Below, piece by piece: positions 58,827 through 64,000 of a stretch of DNA of 64,000 nt. A program made the position numbers and the translations under genes. The stretch covers positions 1,779,001-1,843,000 of the forward strand of contig JAFFSR010000301.1 in NCBI GenBank assembly GCA_017163975.1, written 5' to 3'. The stretch is from Anastatus disparis (taxonomy: Eukaryota > Arthropoda > Insecta > Hymenoptera > Eupelmidae). How positions within the stretch are numbered: position 1 is the stretch's first letter; every line of letters begins with the position of its first letter. Below the pieces are notes generated by a model that ran no database searches, had not been told where the DNA came from, and worked only from the letters and a program-made list of their open reading frames with translations.

Positions 58827-60362
58827 CCCTGGCGAAAAAGATTTTAAATAATAATTAATAAAAAATGAAAATAAATGATAAAAATGAATAAAAATTATTT
58901 TTAAGTAATAAAAAATGAAAAAAGGTAATAAAAATAGATAAAAATGGATAAAAGTGGATAAAAATGGATAAAATAAAATAATAAGTAATAAAATTGAATA
59001 AAAGAGAATAAAATTGGTATGAATTCGGACATTTTATTAGATTTTATCCATTTTTATCCGATTTCATTTATTATTATTACAAAATAATATTTTTTATCCA
59101 TTTATATTAGTTTTTAATTTTTTTTAACATTTATTATTATTTTTCATCAGTTTTTATTTAGATATATAAAATATATTATAAACAAAATTTTTAAAATAAC
59201 ATACAAGTAAGAATAAGAAAATATATAAATAAACTGTATTATGTTTTTGAAAATTTCTGTTTTTATTCGGTCGCTGTGAATTAATCTAATCTATATCATA
59301 TCTAACCTAAAATAAACCTAACACCGCAGAGGTCGCTAGTAAACACGCGCGCATTTTAGTAATGGTCAGATGGATCGGACTTATATACGAAGTGTACTGA
59401 ACTCTCACCACTTGCGGGAGTTAGACACAAATTTTAACGTCAAGTGTTGTGTTTACAATATGCTGGTATCGTTAGTTGTCGGGATCACATACGCAAGGGG
59501 TATTTTGTCAAGAAGTTATAGGATTTTTCGAATGTATGACAAAAATTACTATGTGAACTAATAAAAATTTATAGGTGCCCTGATGGAAATTAAAACTTTT
59601 TTTTTTAATCATTTTATGACCAGTAGAAATAGAAAGGCTTTTTTAACATTTTATGGCCATTTCTTTAGCATTATTATTACTGATACCCTTAAATTATATA
59701 TACACTATTTTTTATGTTCACATTTCAAAATTTTACTATGGTAACATAGTAATTATTTTAAGATTGTTTTGTAATAGTTCAAAAATATCCTAGCATTTTT
59801 TGCTGCTTATCTTGTAAATAATTTTAGAAACCTAATAAAATTTACTACAACGCTAGAAGAAAAAGCACGTTTTCATGTGAGTGCGTTATAATACTAACAG
59901 TAATTTTTAGAATTTTCTCTCAATATACTTATGTGTTTTACCTGCAGGATATAGAGATTGATATATTGAAATAAAATTTTTATTTTATATTAGTAAACAC
60001 ACGAATATGTATTAACCTATAATTGTTTTAAAAAATTTGCAAATGAATTAGAACAATAAAATTTTTAAAAACCTTCATTACCTATTTTACATGCTATTCA
60101 TAAGACTTAAAACATTTTTAAATTTATTATATAAATTGATAAAAACTGACGAAAAATAATAAAAATTAATTTAATGTGATAAATAATAATCGATAAAAAT
60201 GGATAAAAACGGATAAAATGTCCGAATTCCTACACTTTTGATCCATTTTTATCTATTTTTAATTATTTTTATCACTTATTATCAAGATTTATCCATTTTT
60301 ATCAGTTTATATTCATGGTTATCATATTTTATCATTTTTTATTACAAATCTCTTTCGCCAGG
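58827..60362. mobile_element. 1.54 kb foldback element with GGATAAAAATGG repeats
   Basis: Ends CCCTGGCGAAAAAGATT and AAATCTCTTTCGCCAGGG. Both termini are dense in GGATAAAAATGGATAAAA-type repeats, inverted on the right. AC flanks both sides. The middle holds a short GC-richer segment near 59320-59420 with no recognisable product. Confidence 0.75.
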
Positions 60363-61211
60363 GACATTTCAATTTCAGAAGATTATTTGTCATCTCACCT
60401 TATATTAACCTCAGAAAAACCAATTACTTACTCGGAAGGTGCATTTAAAGATTTCTGCACACTAGTTATTTAATCTTCTTTAATTCAAGCTCATTCGTCA
60501 TCTATGAAACCATAGCGTATTTTAATAGTCTCTAGACATGATATTGAAAAATTGACTTCTTCAGGACGAATTGATGAACCTGAGATAGGGTGCCAAAAAA
60601 AAGGTTATGAATAACTAATTCAATACAAAAATAATAAATATATCTGAAGAATATCAAGTACAAAAATTACGTACAGAGAGAGTTTTACATAAAATAAAAA
60701 TATTAAATAAATTTAAGTTCGTGAGTCACTGATAACATCAGTGGATGGATTCAATCTCTCTTAAGAAACATTAATTAAAATCACAAAAAAGAATGACTTT
60801 AAAATTACCATGTTTGAAAATAATTCTTTCATATACACCATAGTATTTTCTTCTAGTTGAATTGTCCGAATCGATTCCTAATTCTTATCCTGTGTGCTAC
60901 TAATTGTATCAATATATTTTATAGTATACCTTCACACTCAATTCGACTGCCAATACAATTTTTTTCTTCCATCATCCTTTAAAATTAAACAAAGTGATCA
61001 ATTATAAATAAGTGAATCATTAAAAATATTCACAAATAATATTATGCTGTTATAATATATTTATTAAAAATAATATAACTGTTCATTAATCACAATAATA
61101 ACATTTGAGCATTCAGCACAAAATGAATAACTATGATTATCATTAATAAATTTTACATTATACTATTACTAAAGTGAATCACATTGATTAGGTGCCCATA
61201 CCAATAAACAA
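60363..61211. other. AT-rich DNA inside the transposon
   Basis: No gene or repeat identified. Confidence 0.45.
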
Positions 61212-61340
61212 TATTGGGATTTCAAAAGGACAGATAGTGGGGGATATTTTGGCGCCGACAAAATTCGAATTTCATTACTAAAGTTCAGCTCTCGTCGACG
61301 CCATTTTTCCCCCACTATCTGTCCATTTTAAATCCCAATA
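61212..61340. mobile_element. 129-bp foldback MITE
   Basis: TATTGGGATTTCAAAAGGAC at the left pairs with GTCCATTTTAAATCCCAATA at the right. The inner CAGATAGTGGGGG / CCCCCACTATCTG arms match exactly. Confidence 0.75.
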
Positions 61341-61719
61341 ACTACCATGTTAAAAAATTTAATTAAAATTTAATAAAATGAAAAAATTTTTAGTTAAAAT
61401 TTATTAATTAAATAAATTTTAATAAAGAATTATTAAAATTTTTTTAACAGGACAAACAAGATATTTTTTTACTTCAATGTAAACACTTAAATCATGGAAT
61501 AGCGGTATATATCTTAACCTCTTACACAAATTCATTAAAATGATTAGTATGTAGAAAGATATACTTCAATAAAAAGAAACAATATAAATAGTGATAGCTT
61601 ATTTCTTATTACACTTACGTAAAATAATAACGAAAAACAGAAATGCACTATACCACACCGTATCGTCATATTAAGAGTTTGAGCAGTCGACACATTCTAG
61701 CACATCATTACAATTAAAC

Positions 61720-63201
61720 TTACGCTTGCAGCAGCGTTCATTTTCTAATACAAGAATTCAAAATTATTCAAAATTTACTTTCCGTTAGTAGATGGCGTAG
61801 TTTCGGATACTTGCGTCTCAATCTCACACCTTAATCTGTCTTTGTCTCTCTCATGATAAAAAAGAGAGTTAGAGATTGAAATTGAGACTATAAATTCCAA
61901 CCTTACATTGTGTGTTTTTCGACTATATGCTGTCGATTTGCCATTATTTCAACATCATAGCTGTTGGGTGGTCTAATACCTGCTAATATACAGTAATCAT
62001 GTCATAAGCACGCGTGTCATATTGTCACTGGGTCGTCGCATAGAGACCATCAAGAAACAGTTGTCTGCTAGTAAAATATACACATCGATGGAAATGATAA
62101 AAAATAAATCTGCTAGTTTTTCAAACATACAAAAAAGTGCTAATTAAGGTAACACATCATGGAGTTATGTTTTTTGTATGTGTTACTATGACCAGTTTAT
62201 AATTTGGTTAAGTTAAAGAACAAGAAAATAGTATATTTCGGTACTAGTGCGATAAAGTGATTTTTTACTCATGTGGCGGTTTGCGCCCGAGCGAAGCGAG
62301 GGTGAAAAGGTCACACGAGTAAGAAATCACTTTCTCGCACGAGTATCGAACACTATTTTTTGACACGACGTGTGAGAAGCTCCATTTTCGCACGTGTCAC
62401 TTTGTACAGCGTGCGTGAAATCGAGCTTCTCGCACGGAGTGTCAAAAATATCTTTTTTTTAAGTTAATGTATTGACATTGATTTGGTTTTTAAGTGTATA
62501 TTGGCTATTTATTGAAAGCTGATTGTACCCTTATAATAACAAGGCTGAAGTTCTTAAAATTATGAAAAGTTGTTTTAAATCTTTTAAAACTTCTGAGGAA
62601 GCACGTGAACTAACTATTTATCAGTTATAAATATAAATGTCAGATAAGTATTTAAGTTATTGTAACTTTTATTTTAATATTAATCATTTATTCAAAAGAA
62701 TTTTGATTCTTTGTATTTATTTTCAGATCTATAGCAGCATTTTTCATTGTATTTTATGTGTTTTCTTGAAGCAGTTTTATATTTCATGTAAAACATAAAA
62801 CACAGTCAAACATTTCAAGATGAATAAGAATATGAATGTTTCATAAAAGACGTAGAAAAGTACAAAACCAGTTTAAGTCGAATAAGAAGGAAAATAATTT
62901 TTATATTATAGGTGTGTTAATAGATTACATTCCTGACTCCAAACTGTGCTCATAATTTATTAAATTAATTACTTTCCAGGTATACAAATTAGCAGCTAAT
63001 CGATGAAAGACCAGTGACTCGACTAATGAGAAAAATGGTGTTTTCCATAAAAATTGCAAAATTCAAGATATAGAAAATGCGATATCTCAAGAGTATCTAA
63101 ACGTTAGACTCAAGGGCTCTACAGAACATGTCTTTTAGGTGGGATGAACCATATCTCAGTTTCAGGAAAATCTGTGACCCGAATAAAGGGTCCTCTCCTA
63201 G
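61720..63201 (-). repeat. Right inverted arm of the 9.25 kb transposon
   Basis: Complement of 53950-55640. It contains the extra 220-bp insertion at 62231-62450. Confidence 0.85.
62231..62450. mobile_element. 220-bp MITE inserted in the right arm
   Basis: Absent from the left arm, where CAAGAAAAATATCTTTT is uninterrupted (complement of about 55100-55116). AAAATA or AAATA is present at both edges. The ends are related inverted sequences (TAGTGCGATAAAG and CTTCTCGCACGG). The centre contains GCGCCCGAGCGAAGCGAGGG-like GC-rich stems. Confidence 0.7.
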
Positions 63202-64000
63202 TAAGGTTCAAGAAACTTTACGTAAGAAGAAAGCTAATATGAAAATGAAAAAAAGGACAATCAAATAAATATAAACAGAAATTAGAAAATACTAAGATAA
63301 CAAAACGGCAATTCAAGGAAACAATGATTACTGATAAATTGCAACAAGTGCGAATGAGGCTTTACGCAAGAAAGAAGCTTATATAAAAACTAAAGAAAAA
63401 CAACCGAAAAAATATTAAGAAAAATTAGAAAATACTGAGATAACAAAATTGAAATTCATGGAAACAATGAGTAATGATAAATTGAAACAAATACGTGCGG
63501 ATAAGGCTTTACGTAAAAAAGAAGCTTTTATAAAAATTGAAGAAAAACAACCAGAAAAATATAAAGCAAAATTAAAAAATACTAAAATAACAAAATTAAA
63601 ATTCAAGGAAAAAATGAGTATTGATAAATTGGAACAAGTGCGAATGAGGCTTTACGTAAGAAAGAAGCTTATATAAAAATCAAAGAAAAAATTCTAAATA
63701 AATATGAAGAGAAATTAGAAAATACTAAGATAACAAAATTGAAATTCAAGGAAAAAATGAGTATTGATTAATTCGTACAAATACGTGCAAATGAAGCTTT
63801 ACGTAAAAAAGAAGATTATATAAAAATTAAAGAAAAACAACCCAATAAATATAAAGAAAAATTAAAAAATACAATAACAATACAATGAATATGAGAGAAT
63901 GGAACTAATTAAAAATAAAAAATTGGAAAATGCCGATATTATTGAGAAAACACAAGTAAAAAATGATTGTGACCAATTAAAAGAATAACGCACAAGGTGT
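63202..64000 (+). pseudogene. Lysine-rich repeat region of the Ulp1-like gene, runs off the window
   Basis: A unit of 143-146 bp (about 48 codons) repeats from 63324, 63468, 63614 and 63757. Each starts near M-S-x-D-K-L-x-Q-x-R and continues with K-K-E-A-x-I-K-I-x-E-K-Q-P. The predicted protein is a charged coiled coil. Frames shift between units and stops occur (e.g. near 63416, 63674, 63768), so the region is probably dead. The unit also lies on the far side of the transposon (53880-53949), showing that both flanks belong to one gene. Confidence 0.65.

Larger units (their letters stand above)
53950..63201 (+). mobile_element. 9.25 kb long-TIR DNA transposon, CTAGGAGAGG family, TAA target duplication
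   Basis: Left end CTTGGAGAGGACCCTTTATT, right end the complement of CTAGGAGAGGACCCTTTATT. TAA is duplicated at 53947-53949 and 63202-63204. Removing the element and one TAA rejoins GATAAATTAGAACTAAGG to TTCAAGAAACTTTACG, which aligns with the tandem repeats on the right flank, so the borders are firm. The arms (53950 to about 55640 and about 61720 to 63201) are inverted copies of about 1.2-1.3 kb once later MITEs are removed. The interior encodes a defective transposase and carries a 1.5 kb foldback. Confidence 0.85.

Overview
The window looks like a repeat-dense, AT-rich stretch of an arthropod nuclear genome, probably an insect. It holds non-LTR retrotransposons, a Ty1/copia element with a copia-type half-tRNA primer site, TTAA-targeting MITEs, a pogo/Tc5-like DNA transposon and short GT-AG introns. 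A parasitoid hymenopteran would fit, but the sequence does not prove it. I see no bacterial operon, no CRISPR array and no clearly intact host gene. Almost everything is a mobile element or its debris, and much of it is nested.

Layout. 1-4.2 kb: a decayed, intron-containing family B DNA polymerase gene of the Maverick/Polinton (adintovirus-like) type on the minus strand, with a TATA box and the start of a small downstream ORF. 4.3-9.7 kb: remnants of R1-like non-LTR elements (zinc-knuckle ORF1, endonuclease/RT ORF2). 10-13.2 kb: AT-rich DNA with a tandem repeat, a possible Helitron end and a MITE. 13.2-46.8 kb: bounded by diverged, matching inverted termini, so it may be one giant (33.6 kb) long-TIR element that was later bombarded. 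Inside it are TTAA MITEs, a 1.6 kb GACGTC hairpin, a 6.9 kb element filled with a palindromic satellite, a 4 kb long-TIR element split by a 5'-truncated CR1/L2-like retrotransposon, and a complete young copia-like element (36.15-43.34 kb) with one long intact polyprotein frame. 46.8-52.3 kb: a second, decayed CR1/L2-like copy carrying a hAT-type MITE, and foldback elements, one containing a tRNA-like Pol III unit. 52.5-64 kb: a gene or pseudogene with an Ulp1-type cysteine protease domain followed by lysine-rich repeats of about 48 residues. It is split by a 9.25 kb transposon with about 1.2-kb inverted repeats and a broken pogo/Tc5-like DDE transposase.

The strongest inferences come from paralogous empty sites. 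Because several elements have long inverted arms, a later insertion in one arm can be compared with the uninterrupted sequence of the other arm. This fixes element boundaries and target duplications: TTAA for the 403-bp MITEs, AACAA for the CR1-like copy, TTA/TAA for the CTAGGAGAGG family, GTTAT for copia and an 8-bp duplication for the hAT MITE. The most novel-looking items are the CTAGGAGAGG transposon family (autonomous remnant plus a 663-bp MITE), the giant inverted-repeat element, the AAAAGTACTTTT palindrome satellite element and the GACGTC hairpin. All calls are from reading the sequence; no database search was run.
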